Shown one piece after another: positions 15,349-24,180 of a stretch of DNA of 64,000 nucleotides. Each line of letters starts with the position of its first letter. The stretch's first letter is position 1. A program made the position numbers and the translations under genes. The notes beneath the pieces were generated by a model. The model searched no databases and was not told where the DNA came from. It saw only the letters and a program-made list of their open reading frames with translations. The stretch covers positions 62,001 through 126,000 of the forward strand of contig JAJRWB010000080.1 of assembly GCA_024276995.1 (NCBI GenBank). Direction: 5' to 3'. The DNA is from Candidatus Eiseniibacteriota bacterium (GTDB lineage: Bacteria > Orphanbacterota > Orphanbacteria > Orphanbacterales > Orphanbacteraceae).

Positions 15349-16734
15349 ATGAGTCGTCTGGCGTTGATCGGCCTCGATGGTTTCGACCCGGACCTGGTAT
15401 TCAACCGGTGGATCGACGATCTGCCGAATCTGAAATCGTTGATGGATGAAGGGGTTCACGGACGGTTGGCATCGACCGTTCCGCCGGCCATGGTGCCGGG
15501 ATGGACCGCCATGATGACATCCCGCGATCCGGGGCAACTCGGCTTGTACGGCCACACCGATCGGCACGATCGCGACTACGACGACCTGCAGGAAAACGAC
15601 TCGTATTCGGTGCGGCCGAGGACCGTCTGGAACCATCTCTCCCGATTGAGGCTGCAGTCATTCGTCTTCGGCGTGCCCCAGACGTGGCCTCCGAAGCCGC
15701 TCAAGGGCCAACTCGTCTCGGGACCGTTCACGCCGAACAAGGAAGTGCACTGGACTCATCCCCGGGAGATCGCCGCGGAGGTCGACCGCGGCGCCGACGG
15801 CGATTACGTAATCGACGTTCGGAATTTCCGCACCGAAAATAAAGACTGGCTCATCCAGCAGGTGTACGAGGCGACACGCCGGCGATTCGCCGTGGTGCGT
15901 CGCTTCGTGGAGAAGAAGGAACACGATTTCATGATGATGGTCGAACCGGGCGCCGACCGGGTGCAGCACGGATTCTGGCGGTACATGGATCCGGAGTGCA
16001 TCGGCTATGAAAAGGAAGGTCGGCTCGAGACGACGATCCACGATTATTACGTCTTCCTCGACCAGGAAGTGGGGAGGCTGCTGAACGATCTTCCCATCGA
16101 CACCTCGGTGATGGTGGCATCGTGTTACGGCGCGAAAAGAATGAAGGGATCGTTCCGAATCAACGACTGGCTGATGCGCGAGAAGCTCCTCAAGCTGAAG
16201 AAGAAGCCGGAGGAGCCGATGCCTCTCGATGCGAAGATGATCAGTTGGCCGCGGACGAGCGCCTGGGCGGAAGGGGGGTTCATCGCGAGGATCTACCTGA
16301 ACGTGCAGGGCCGGGAGTCGAAGGGTGCCGTCGCCGCCGACAGCTACGAGGGTTTCCGCGACGAGCTGAAGGGGAAGCTCGAAGCGGTGGCCGGCCGGGA
16401 TGGAACACGTCTCGGCGTGAAGGTGTACAAGCCCGAGGAGCTTTACCGCGAGGTGAATCGTATCGCTCCCGACCTGATCGCCGTGATCGATGATTATCAC
16501 TGGCAGGCCGCGGGCTCGGTGGGGAACGAATCGCTCTTCTTCGAAGGGAGCGAAATGGGTCCCAACGAATCGAATCACGGGCCCGACGGGATCTTCATAT
16601 GGGATCATCCCGCGAAGGTGACGCCGAAAGCGAAGGATCCCTATTCGATTTATGACATCGCCCCCACCATCCTCGAGTACTTCGGCATCGAAGCGCCGGA
16701 GGGGATCGCCGGAGAATCGCTTTTCCAGGGGTAG
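15349..16734 (+). CDS. Alkaline-phosphatase-superfamily phosphodiesterase-like protein, probable pseudoenzyme
   Basis: A 461-residue protein of the type I phosphodiesterase/nucleotide pyrophosphatase family (PF01663 fold), no signal peptide. D10 (GLDGFD), D203 and H207 (GADRVQHGFW) and the late His (NHGPDG) remain as metal ligands. The nucleophile position in the PxxVPxW motif is M48 where active members have Thr or Ser. The usual SDHG metal pair is replaced by S-C259-Y260-G. Two independent parts of the active site are therefore gone, so hydrolysis is unlikely and a binding or scaffold role is more plausible. It begins six bases after sat, so it is in the same operon. It lacks the LGY tail. 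Confidence 0.85.
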   Translation: MSRLALIGLDGFDPDLVFNRWIDDLPNLKSLMDEGVHGRLASTVPPAMVPGWTAMMTSRDPGQLGLYGHTDRHDRDYDDLQENDSYSVRPRTVWNHLSRLRLQSFVFGVPQTWPPKPLKGQLVSGPFTPNKEVHWTHPREIAAEVDRGADGDYVIDVRNFRTENKDWLIQQVYEATRRRFAVVRRFVEKKEHDFMMMVEPGADRVQHGFWRYMDPECIGYEKEGRLETTIHDYYVFLDQEVGRLLNDLPIDTSVMVASCYGAKRMKGSFRINDWLMREKLLKLKKKPEEPMPLDAKMISWPRTSAWAEGGFIARIYLNVQGRESKGAVAADSYEGFRDELKGKLEAVAGRDGTRLGVKVYKPEELYREVNRIAPDLIAVIDDYHWQAAGSVGNESLFFEGSEMGPNESNHGPDGIFIWDHPAKVTPKAKDPYSIYDIAPTILEYFGIEAPEGIAGESLFQG

Positions 16735-16824
16735 GGCGTCCGGCGCGGACTCTCGGGGAACGGCGAGGGGGGGCAGCAAGGTCGCGGCGCGACAAAGCGG
16801 CGCGGCACCAGAAGGAGAAGGAAA

Positions 16825-17427
16825 GTGAAGGGTTTTACACTCTGGTTTACCGGTCTTTCCGGTTCGGGAAAGACCACCCTGGCCCGCGAGGTGGAGGAGG
16901 CCCTCCTCGAGCGCGGAATGAAAGTGGAGGTTCTCGACGGCGACGTGGTGCGCACGAACCTGTCGAAGGGGCTCGGTTTCTCGAAGGAAGACCGGGACGA
17001 GAATATCAAGCGGATCGGTTTCGTCAGTCACCTTCTCAGCCGGAACGGCGTGGTGGCGATCGCCTCGGCGATCAGCCCGTATGAAGAGATCCGCCGGCGG
17101 AACCGCGACATGATCGAGCGGTACGTCGAAGTCTACGTCCGATGCTCTCTCGACGAGCTGAAGCGCCGCGACGTGAAAGGCCTCTACGCGAAAGCCCTCG
17201 CCGGCGAGATCAAGGGATTCACCGGTGTCGACGACCCGTACGAAGAGCCGAAGAACCCGGAGATCCTCGTCGATTCGGAGAAGGAAACGGAAGAGGAGAG
17301 CTTCCAGAAGATCATCCGGACTCTCGAACTGATGGGTTACATTCCGGGCGCCGACAACAGCGACGAGGTCTCTCCCGAAGAGGAAGAGAAGATCAAGCAG
17401 CGCCTTCACGATCTCGGCTACATCTAG
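16825..17427 (+). CDS. cysC: Adenylylsulfate (APS) kinase with C-terminal LGY tail
   Basis: A 200-residue kinase making PAPS from APS and ATP in the cytoplasm. The P-loop is [12 protein letters not shown] (about residues 8-19). [27 protein letters not shown] holds the APS site. The lid region has [26 protein letters not shown]. Catalytic length ends near residue 170. An added acidic stretch then ends [15 protein letters not shown], the tail shared with neighbouring proteins and not needed for the kinase fold. The GTG start has AGAAGGAGAAGG upstream. Its product could serve the sulfotransferase at 54.2-55.0 kb. Enzyme call very firm. Confidence 0.95.
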   Translation: MKGFTLWFTGLSGSGKTTLAREVEEALLERGMKVEVLDGDVVRTNLSKGLGFSKEDRDENIKRIGFVSHLLSRNGVVAIASAISPYEEIRRRNRDMIERYVEVYVRCSLDELKRRDVKGLYAKALAGEIKGFTGVDDPYEEPKNPEILVDSEKETEEESFQKIIRTLELMGYIPGADNSDEVSPEEEEKIKQRLHDLGYI

Positions 17428-17450
17428 CATCTCCCGGGAGCGCATCCGGT

Positions 17451-18785
17451 TTGGCGTTCTGGAAAAAAGACCGCGGAAAGAAAGCGTTCGTGTTCGGGGT
17501 GGACGGCGTGCCGTTCACCCTGATCACGAGGCTGATCGACGAGGGGGTCATGCCCCGCGCCGCCGGTATCTTCCCTTCCGGTACGCTTCACAAGATGAAG
17601 GTAACCCTCCCGGAGATCTCGGCGGTCAGCTGGACGAGCTTTATGACCGGCACCGCTCCCGGGACGCACGGAGTCTACGGCTTCACCGATTTTCGTGTCG
17701 GCACGTACGACATCCGTTTTCCCGCGTTCCCCGAATTGAAAACGCCGACCCTTTGGGATCGTCTCGGCGAAAAGGGAAAGCGATCGGTGGTGATCAACCA
17801 GCCGTCGACCTACCCGGCGCGCGAAATCCCCGGATCTCTCGTATCCGGATTCGTAGCGATCAACCTCGCCATGGCGGTCTACCCGGCGTTTCTCCACAAG
17901 AAGCTCGAGCAGCTCGACTATGAGATCGACATCGATTCCGCCAGGGGAGGGAAGGATCCGGAGCATCTTTTTCGACAGCTCGAATCGACGCTTCGCGGCC
18001 GCGAGAGGGCGTTCGAGTATCTCTGGGAGCGGGGGAAGTGGGATCTCTTCGAACTGGTGGTGACCGGAACGGACAGGTTGATGCATTTTCAGATGCACGC
18101 GCTCGCCGATCGCGCCGATCGCTACCACCAGCGGTGCCTCGATTACTATAATAAGGTAGACCATTTTCTCGGCAAGGTCTTCGATCGATATGTCGATGAG
18201 ATTAACGGGGGGAAGTCCGCCGCCGGGTTCTTCGCGCTCTCCGATCACGGGTTCACGAAGATCCGACGGGAGTTCTACCTCAATGCGTGGCTCTGCCGGG
18301 AAGGGTACCTGTCGTTCACCACGGACGAGCCCGATTCGTTCGAGCGGATCGCCTCCGGGTCGAAGGCGCTCGGTCTCGATCCGACGAGGATCTACCTCCA
18401 CCGGAACGACCGGTTCCCCCGGGGGAGTGTCGATTCCCGGGACGCGCGGACGCTCTGCGAGGAGATTCGCGCGAAGGCGCTCGCCGTGGAGTTCGAGGGG
18501 GAGAAGGTTTTCCAGGCGGCCCACTTCGGGGAGGAACTCTATTCCGGCCCCGCCGCCGCCTCGGCGCCCGATCTGGTCCTCGTGGCGAATGACGGGTATG
18601 ATTGCAAGGGGTGGCTGAGAACGGGCGAACCGTTCGGGCGCTCCCATTTCACGGGAATGCACACATGGGATGATGCTTTTCTTTGGACTCCCGAAACGAT
18701 GCCGGACCGGTTCGATATCACCGGCGTGGCGGGTGTGATTGAGAGGCGCTTGCTCGATGGAGATGGACAGGGTGATACAAGGTAG
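17451..18785 (+). CDS. AP-superfamily phosphodiesterase/nucleotide pyrophosphatase-like protein
   Basis: A 444-residue cytoplasmic-looking PF01663-type protein with a complete active site. D in FGVDGVP, the nucleophile Ser in PEISAVSW, TDRLMHFQ supplying Asp and His, SDHGF, and a late His in SHFTGMH are all present. The family cleaves phosphodiester or phosphoanhydride bonds with two zinc ions. PAPS, APS or sulfo-lipids are conceivable substrates from context, but nothing in the sequence settles it. The start is TTG at 17451, the first usable codon after the cysC stop, with GGGAG twelve bases upstream. It overlaps the start of the next AP gene. No LGY tail. Confidence 0.82.
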   Translation: MAFWKKDRGKKAFVFGVDGVPFTLITRLIDEGVMPRAAGIFPSGTLHKMKVTLPEISAVSWTSFMTGTAPGTHGVYGFTDFRVGTYDIRFPAFPELKTPTLWDRLGEKGKRSVVINQPSTYPAREIPGSLVSGFVAINLAMAVYPAFLHKKLEQLDYEIDIDSARGGKDPEHLFRQLESTLRGRERAFEYLWERGKWDLFELVVTGTDRLMHFQMHALADRADRYHQRCLDYYNKVDHFLGKVFDRYVDEINGGKSAAGFFALSDHGFTKIRREFYLNAWLCREGYLSFTTDEPDSFERIASGSKALGLDPTRIYLHRNDRFPRGSVDSRDARTLCEEIRAKALAVEFEGEKVFQAAHFGEELYSGPAAASAPDLVLVANDGYDCKGWLRTGEPFGRSHFTGMHTWDDAFLWTPETMPDRFDITGVAGVIERRLLDGDGQGDTR

Positions 18786-20949
18786 TAGAAGCAGAACGGG
18801 TTTTCTCACGGCATTGCTCATCGGCGTGGCGGCGCTCGGCCTGGCGGCCGGGCCGGCGGACGCCTATATCGGTCCCGGAGCGGGATTCGCCTTCCTCTCC
18901 TCGTTCGCGGTGATCTTCGTCACTTTCATTCTCGCCGTCTTCTCGGTGCTCCTCTGGCCGATCCGCTTCGTCTGGAGGCTGATCTTCCGCAAGAAGCCGC
19001 CGAAGACCGATGTCGACCGCGTCATCGTGATCGGCCTCGACGGTCTCAACCCGCACTATGCGCGGCGGTACATGGACGCCGGCAAGATGCCGAACATGCA
19101 GAAACTCTCCGAGATGGGCGGCTTCCAGAAGCTCGAGACGGTGATGCCCGCCATGTCGCCCGTGGCGTGGTCGTCGTTCGCCACCGGTGTCGATCCTTCC
19201 CGGCACAACCAGTTCGACTTCCTCCAGAGGGATCCGAAGACGTACCTGCCCGATCTCGCCTCGGTGCGGATCGGAAACGTTTCGAAAGTGATGAAGCTCG
19301 GCCGCTACAGGATCCCCCTCGGCAAGCAGGCGGTCACCATGCTCCGCAAGTCGGTTCCCTTCTGGAAGATCCTCGGCGACTACGGCATCTTCTCCCACAT
19401 CCTGCGCGTGCCGATCACCTTCCCGCCCGAGAAGCACAACGGGTTGCTCCTCTCGGCGATGTGCGTGCCCGACCTGAGGGGCTCGCAGGGAACATTTACC
19501 TATTATACGACCGACGAGAGCGAGACGGGGGAGGCGACGGGGGGCGTGAGGAAGCTGGTGAAAGTCGTCGACAACGTGGTCGAGTCGAGCGTGCCCGGTC
19601 CGGATAACTCGATGACCGAGGAGCAGGAGGAGTTGGAAGTTCCCTTCAAGGTGACCCTCGACCGCGCCGCGAAGGAGGCGCATTTCGAGTTCCACGGCGA
19701 GACGTTCACGCTGAAGCCGCGCCAGTACTCCCACTGGATCCGCACGGCGTTCAAGCCGGGTCTCGGCATCAAGGTGTGGGGCCTCACGCGGTTCTACATC
19801 ATGGAGATGGAGCCCCACTTCAAGCTGTACGTTTCGCCCGTCCAGGTCGACCCGGAGAAGCCGGCGATGCCGATCTCCCATCCCGGTTACTACAGCACCT
19901 ATCTCGCCAAGCTCCAGGGTCCGTTCGCGACGATCGGCTTCGCCGAGGACACGTGGGCGCTCAACGAGAGGGTGATCGACGAGGCGGCGTTCCTCGAGCA
20001 GATGTGGTCGACCCACGAGGAGAGGGAGAAGATGCTCTTCAACTCCCTCGACCAGTGCAAGAAGGGGCTCGTCGTGTGCGTCTTCGACGGAACCGACCGG
20101 ACGCAGCACATGTTCCATCGCTACCTCCTTCCCGACCACCCCGCGAACCGCGGCCAGGACACCGAAATCCACAAGCACGCCATAGACGACCTGTACGAAC
20201 GGATCGACGACCTGATCGGGAGGGTGATGGAGAAGGTCCTCGACGACCCGAAGACGGTCCTCATGGTGATGTCCGATCACGGCTTCACCCAGTTCACCCG
20301 CGGCGTGAATCTCAACTCGTGGCTCGTCGAGAACGGGTACATGGCGATGAAGGACGGCAAGAAGACGTGCGGCGACTGGTTCAACGGCGTCGACTGGTCG
20401 AAGACGAAGGCGTACAGTTTCGGTCTCGCCGGAATCTACCTCAATATCGAAGGGCGCGAGGGGCAGGGAATCGTGAAGAAAGGCGAGGAGGCGGACGCCC
20501 TGAGGCGGGAGATCCGCGACAAGCTGAAGGAACTTCGCGACGCGCAGGCGAACGGCGCGCGCGTCTGCTCCGATGTCTTCCTCGCGGAGGATCTCTACAA
20601 GGGACCGTACAGGGGGAACGCTCCCGATGTCCTCCCCGGCTTCGATCACAATTACCGCCAGTCGTGGGACGCGGCGGTGGGAAAAGCGACCGGCGAGGTG
20701 ATCTCCGACAACCTGAAGCCGTGGAGCGGCGATCACTGCGTCGACTGGCGCCTCGTGTCGGGGACGCTCGTTTCGAGCCGGGCCCTGGCCAGAAGCAACC
20801 CGGGAATCATCGACATGGCCGCGTCGGTGCTCGACCTGTTCGGTGTGCCGCGGCCGCGCCATATGATCGGCCGGTCGTTCTTCCGGCCCGACGAGAGCGG
20901 GGCCGCCGCCGACGATTCCCCCGCGGAGGAGAAGGTCGCACATGGGTAA
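18757..20949 (+). CDS. Membrane-anchored AP-superfamily phosphodiesterase-like protein
   Basis: A 730-residue protein. It has an N-terminal signal/anchor and a second hydrophobic helix (about 15-35 and 45-70, ending in a basic WRLIFRKKPP), then a large AP-fold domain. Metal and nucleophile motifs are intact: GLDGLNP, Ser in PAMSPVAW, GTDRTQHMFH, SDHGFTQF and WSGDHC. An insertion of roughly 150 residues between the first and second motif blocks is shared with the next gene and absent from the shorter paralogues. The ATG at 18757 overlaps the previous reading frame. Probably acts at the membrane outer face on a lipid- or nucleotide-linked phosphodiester; substrate unknown. Confidence 0.82.
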   Translation: MEMDRVIQGSRSRTGFLTALLIGVAALGLAAGPADAYIGPGAGFAFLSSFAVIFVTFILAVFSVLLWPIRFVWRLIFRKKPPKTDVDRVIVIGLDGLNPHYARRYMDAGKMPNMQKLSEMGGFQKLETVMPAMSPVAWSSFATGVDPSRHNQFDFLQRDPKTYLPDLASVRIGNVSKVMKLGRYRIPLGKQAVTMLRKSVPFWKILGDYGIFSHILRVPITFPPEKHNGLLLSAMCVPDLRGSQGTFTYYTTDESETGEATGGVRKLVKVVDNVVESSVPGPDNSMTEEQEELEVPFKVTLDRAAKEAHFEFHGETFTLKPRQYSHWIRTAFKPGLGIKVWGLTRFYIMEMEPHFKLYVSPVQVDPEKPAMPISHPGYYSTYLAKLQGPFATIGFAEDTWALNERVIDEAAFLEQMWSTHEEREKMLFNSLDQCKKGLVVCVFDGTDRTQHMFHRYLLPDHPANRGQDTEIHKHAIDDLYERIDDLIGRVMEKVLDDPKTVLMVMSDHGFTQFTRGVNLNSWLVENGYMAMKDGKKTCGDWFNGVDWSKTKAYSFGLAGIYLNIEGREGQGIVKKGEEADALRREIRDKLKELRDAQANGARVCSDVFLAEDLYKGPYRGNAPDVLPGFDHNYRQSWDAAVGKATGEVISDNLKPWSGDHCVDWRLVSGTLVSSRALARSNPGIIDMAASVLDLFGVPRPRHMIGRSFFRPDESGAAADDSPAEEKVAHG

Positions 20950-22993
20950 GGTGGGATTTCGTCTCTCAACGAAGAAGTTCGCCGCTGTTGCCGCGCTCCT
21001 AGCCGGCGGGGCGCTTGTTACCTCTTTCACTGCACCCGCGCGCGCGGTGGAACATAAGAAGATGCTCGTCGTCGGTTTCGACGGTATGGACCCGAAGCAG
21101 TTACGCCGGATGATCGACGAGGGCCTGATGCCGAATATGAAGCGGCTCATCGCCGAGGGCGATTTCCGCACCCTCGGAACGAGCATCCCCCCCCAGAGTC
21201 CCGTGGCATGGTCGAATTTCATCACCGGGCAGAACCCGGGGGGGCATAACATTTTCGACTTCATCCACCGTGACCCGAAGACCTACATCCCCTATCTTTC
21301 CACGTCGGAGGCTGTGAGTTCCGACAAGTCTCTCAAGTTGTGGGGCGACTGGCAGATCCCCCTCGGCGGTGGTGAGGTGCTGAACCTCAGGGAAGGGGAG
21401 GCGTTCTGGGAGGAACTCGAGAAACACGGCGTGCCGACGACGATTTTCAAGATCCCCGCGAACTATCCTCCCGGGGAATCGAAGAAGATCCGGTCGATTT
21501 CCGGCATGGGCACGCCCGACATGCAGGGTACGCCCGGCATGTTCAGCTACTATACCACCCACCCGATGGAGAACGCCGACGACATCTCCGGCGGCCATGT
21601 ATACGACATCTATTTCGATCGCGGCAGGGCGACGTCGGCGATCCACGGTCCGGCCAACCCGTTCCACAAGAGCGGCGAGGATTCCGAATGTCCGATCACT
21701 ATTTTCCGGGACGAGGAGAACGGCGTGGCGAAGGTGGTGGTCGGCGACGGTGACGACGAGGTGCTCTTGAAAACAGGTGAGTGGAGCGGTTGGATCCCGG
21801 TGGAGTTCTACATGCTCGACGACGACGGCTTCGGAGGTTTCGTGCGCCCCGCGGCTGCGCCCGCCGGGCTCGCCATCAGCGGCATCGTCAAGTTCTATCT
21901 CAAGTCGGTCTCTCCCGAATTCAGCCTCTACTGCACCCCCGTGCAGATCGATCCGATCGATCCGGCGCAGCCCGTCTCCACACCGCCCGACTGGTCGAAG
22001 GAGATCGCCGAGAAGTGCGGCCGGTTCTATACGCAGGGGATGCCGGAGGATACCAAGGCGCTCGAGGGGGGAGTCTTCGACGACGGCGAGTTCCTCGACC
22101 AGGCGACGCGGATTCTCGAGGAGCGGATCGGCCTGTTCAAGAAACAGGTGGACGAGTTCGCCGCCCAGGACTGGGGGTTTCTCTTCTTCTATTTTTCGAG
22201 CCTCGACCAGCAGACCCATATGATGTGGCGATGCACCGACCCGAGCCATCCGGCGGCGGACGAGGAATCCGCCCACTATCCCGACGCGATCCGACATATC
22301 TTCGAGCGTCTCGACTACGCCGTCGGGTATGCCCGCGAGCACCTTTCCGACGACGTCGATCTCGTCATCATGTCGGACCACGGCTTCGCCCCGTGGTACC
22401 GCGAGGTTCATCTCAACTCGTGGCTCTACGACAACGGCTACATCGCCCTGAAGGACCCTTCGCCCGAGGCGCGCGAGCAGTCCGACTTCTTCATGAACGT
22501 CGACTGGCGCCGCACGAAGGCGTACGCGCTGGGGATCAACGGGCTCTATATTAATGTTCGGGGGCGGGAGAAGTACGGAACCGTCGCCCCCGGCGCCGAG
22601 CGCGAGGCCCTCGAGAACGAATTGGTCCAAAAGCTCAAGGAGCTGAGGGATCCGAAATCGGGGAAGCTGGCGATCAAGGAAGTCTATAAGTCCGATGATG
22701 TGTATTCGGGGAAATACGCGAAGAACGCGCCCGATCTGAACGTCGGCTACAACAGGGAATTCAGGGGATCGAACCAGTCGGCGCTCGGCGAATTTCCGAT
22801 GGAATGGTTTTCCGATAACACGGGAAAATGGAGCGGTGACCACTGCATCGCGGCGGACCTGGTGCCCGGCATTCTCGTGTCGAACCGAAAGGTCCGCTAC
22901 AACGACCCGAAGCTGTACGACCTGACGGCGACGATTCTCGCCGAGTTCGGCATCGACAAGCCGTCGGAGATGATCGGCACCCCCGTCTTCTAG
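20942..22993 (+). CDS. Secreted AP-superfamily phosphodiesterase-like protein
   Basis: A 683-residue paralogue of the preceding protein. A signal peptide (about 1-36, ending TAPARAVE) precedes the AP fold. GFDGMDP, Ser in PPQSPVAW, SLDQQTHMMW, SDHGFAPW and WSGDHC give a complete two-metal site. The central insertion (about 150-330) includes STPDMQGTPGMFSYYT-type motifs also seen in the upstream paralogue, so the two are tandem duplicates that have diverged. The start overlaps the previous stop by eight bases. It is followed by an RHH gene carrying the LGY tail that this protein lacks. Expected to work in the periplasm. Confidence 0.83.
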   Translation: MGKVGFRLSTKKFAAVAALLAGGALVTSFTAPARAVEHKKMLVVGFDGMDPKQLRRMIDEGLMPNMKRLIAEGDFRTLGTSIPPQSPVAWSNFITGQNPGGHNIFDFIHRDPKTYIPYLSTSEAVSSDKSLKLWGDWQIPLGGGEVLNLREGEAFWEELEKHGVPTTIFKIPANYPPGESKKIRSISGMGTPDMQGTPGMFSYYTTHPMENADDISGGHVYDIYFDRGRATSAIHGPANPFHKSGEDSECPITIFRDEENGVAKVVVGDGDDEVLLKTGEWSGWIPVEFYMLDDDGFGGFVRPAAAPAGLAISGIVKFYLKSVSPEFSLYCTPVQIDPIDPAQPVSTPPDWSKEIAEKCGRFYTQGMPEDTKALEGGVFDDGEFLDQATRILEERIGLFKKQVDEFAAQDWGFLFFYFSSLDQQTHMMWRCTDPSHPAADEESAHYPDAIRHIFERLDYAVGYAREHLSDDVDLVIMSDHGFAPWYREVHLNSWLYDNGYIALKDPSPEAREQSDFFMNVDWRRTKAYALGINGLYINVRGREKYGTVAPGAEREALENELVQKLKELRDPKSGKLAIKEVYKSDDVYSGKYAKNAPDLNVGYNREFRGSNQSALGEFPMEWFSDNTGKWSGDHCIAADLVPGILVSNRKVRYNDPKLYDLTATILAEFGIDKPSEMIGTPVF

Positions 22994-23026
22994 CGGAACG
23001 ATACGACAGCGCACAGGAGGTATCGA

Positions 23027-23221
23027 ATGTTCGGAGGAACGAAAGTCAAGCTGACGAAGGAACTGTTCGCCCGGGTGAAGAAGTATGCCGAACTGGCCGG
23101 CTACTCCTCAGCGGATGAGTTCGTCGTTCACGCCCTGGAGAAGGAGCTTTCCACCCTGGAAGAGGGGGCGTCGGAAGAGGAAATCAAGAAGAAGCTCCAG
23201 GGACTCGGTTACATTTCGTAA
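23027..23221 (+). CDS. Small ribbon-helix-helix protein with LGY tail, second copy
   Basis: A 64-residue protein. TKVKLTKELFARVKKYAELAGYSSADEFVVHALEKEL has the strand-helix-helix pattern of CopG-like proteins. An acidic linker and the helix EEEIKKKLQGLGYIS follow, ending like the first RHH protein and like APS kinase. AGGAGG stands eight bases before the ATG. It lies between an AP phosphodiesterase and the Oxa1-like membrane protein. The N-terminal strand is lysine-rich, so DNA binding is possible; so is assembly with partners through the common tail. Confidence 0.74.
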   Translation: MFGGTKVKLTKELFARVKKYAELAGYSSADEFVVHALEKELSTLEEGASEEEIKKKLQGLGYIS

Positions 23222-23240
23222 AGAAGGGGATTGAAGAGAT

Positions 23241-24059
23241 ATGTGGACAATCGTCCATGGCGTGACGACGTTTTTCGACGGGCTGATCGGGCTTTTCGGA
23301 TCGATGAACCCTCTCGTCGGGCTCTCCGTCGTGTCGGTCATCACCGGCGGGATCATGCTGGTGGTCTGGAAGTTCACCTCCAACCAGGAGGCGATCGCCG
23401 ACGCGAAGACGAAGATAGGCGCGTACATCCTCGAAATCCGTCTCTTCCAGGCCGACCTCGGACTCCAGTTCGCGGCCCAGGCGAAAGCGTTTCGGGCGAA
23501 CCTGAAGTACATGTCTCTCGCCGTCCCCCCCATGCTCATCGTCCTCATCCCGGTGGTGATCATTCTCGTGCAACTCGACGTGCGCTACCAGCGCAGGCCG
23601 CTCCTGCCCGGCGAAACGACGCTCTTCAAGGTGGAAGTCGCCGAAGGTGTCGATCCGGGCGATGTCACGCTCACGGTGCCAGACGGTATCACCGTGGAAA
23701 CGCCGCCGATGCGCATGCCGAGCGTTTCCGAAGTGGACTGGCGGATCCGCGCCGACCGGGAGGGGGAGTACGAACTAACCGTCGCCGTCCGGGACGCGAA
23801 ATTCACCAAGCGCGTCGTGGTGGGCAATGAGCTGACCCGCCTTTCCGAGGCGCGCGACCAAGCGGGAATCCTCGGCGTCTGGATGTCCCCGGCCGAGGCG
23901 CCGCTGCCGAAGAACTCACCGGTGCGGATGATCTGCCTCGCCTATCCCGACCGCGAAATGAAACTCTTCGGTGTCGGTCTTCACTGGCTCCTCGTTTTCT
24001 TCGTCGTTTCCGTCGCCTTCGGGTTCGCCATCAAGGGATGGGTCGGCGTGGAAGTGTAG
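23241..24059 (+). CDS. Three-helix membrane protein with Oxa1/DUF106 (EMC3-like) core
   Basis: A 272-residue membrane protein. A first helix near 25-45 is followed by a charged, coiled-coil-like stretch (SNQEAIADAKTKIGAYILEIRLFQADLG) with KAFRANLKYMS, and a second helix (PPMLIVLIPVVIILVQL). This order and the KYM/P pattern resemble the DUF106/EMC3/TMCO1 branch of the Oxa1 membrane-insertase superfamily. A beta-rich soluble domain of about 120 residues (from ETTLFKVEVAEGVDPGDVTLTV) lies before a last helix near 248-268, an unusual insertion for the family. It is the last gene in the AP operon and could help insert or anchor its products. The superfamily call is moderate. Confidence 0.6.
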   Translation: MWTIVHGVTTFFDGLIGLFGSMNPLVGLSVVSVITGGIMLVVWKFTSNQEAIADAKTKIGAYILEIRLFQADLGLQFAAQAKAFRANLKYMSLAVPPMLIVLIPVVIILVQLDVRYQRRPLLPGETTLFKVEVAEGVDPGDVTLTVPDGITVETPPMRMPSVSEVDWRIRADREGEYELTVAVRDAKFTKRVVVGNELTRLSEARDQAGILGVWMSPAEAPLPKNSPVRMICLAYPDREMKLFGVGLHWLLVFFVVSVAFGFAIKGWVGVEV

Positions 24060-24080
24060 CGCCGCGTCCGGACAAACGCA

Positions 24081-24116
24081 TTGACACCCCGACTCGGCGG
24101 CCCTACCGTCGACGGT
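24081..24116 (+). promoter_or_regulatory. Candidate promoter with palindrome over the -10
   Basis: TTGACA (24081-24086), 17 bases, then a weak TACCGT (24104-24109). A perfect 12-base palindrome, ACCGTCGACGGT (24105-24116), covers the -10 and could be an operator for the ABC transporter operon that follows. Confidence 0.45.
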
Positions 24117-24180
24117 CGACGGAAGAAATCGCGCCCGTTGGCGCCTCATCAACGCCTGAAATCAAGAAAATCGCCTTCTC

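Noticed and set aside
13930-23221. RHH proteins as antitoxins of toxin-antitoxin pairs
   Set aside because: No toxin-like small gene lies beside either one. Their neighbours are sat, AP-fold and membrane-protein genes, and both carry the LGY tail seen on enzymes.
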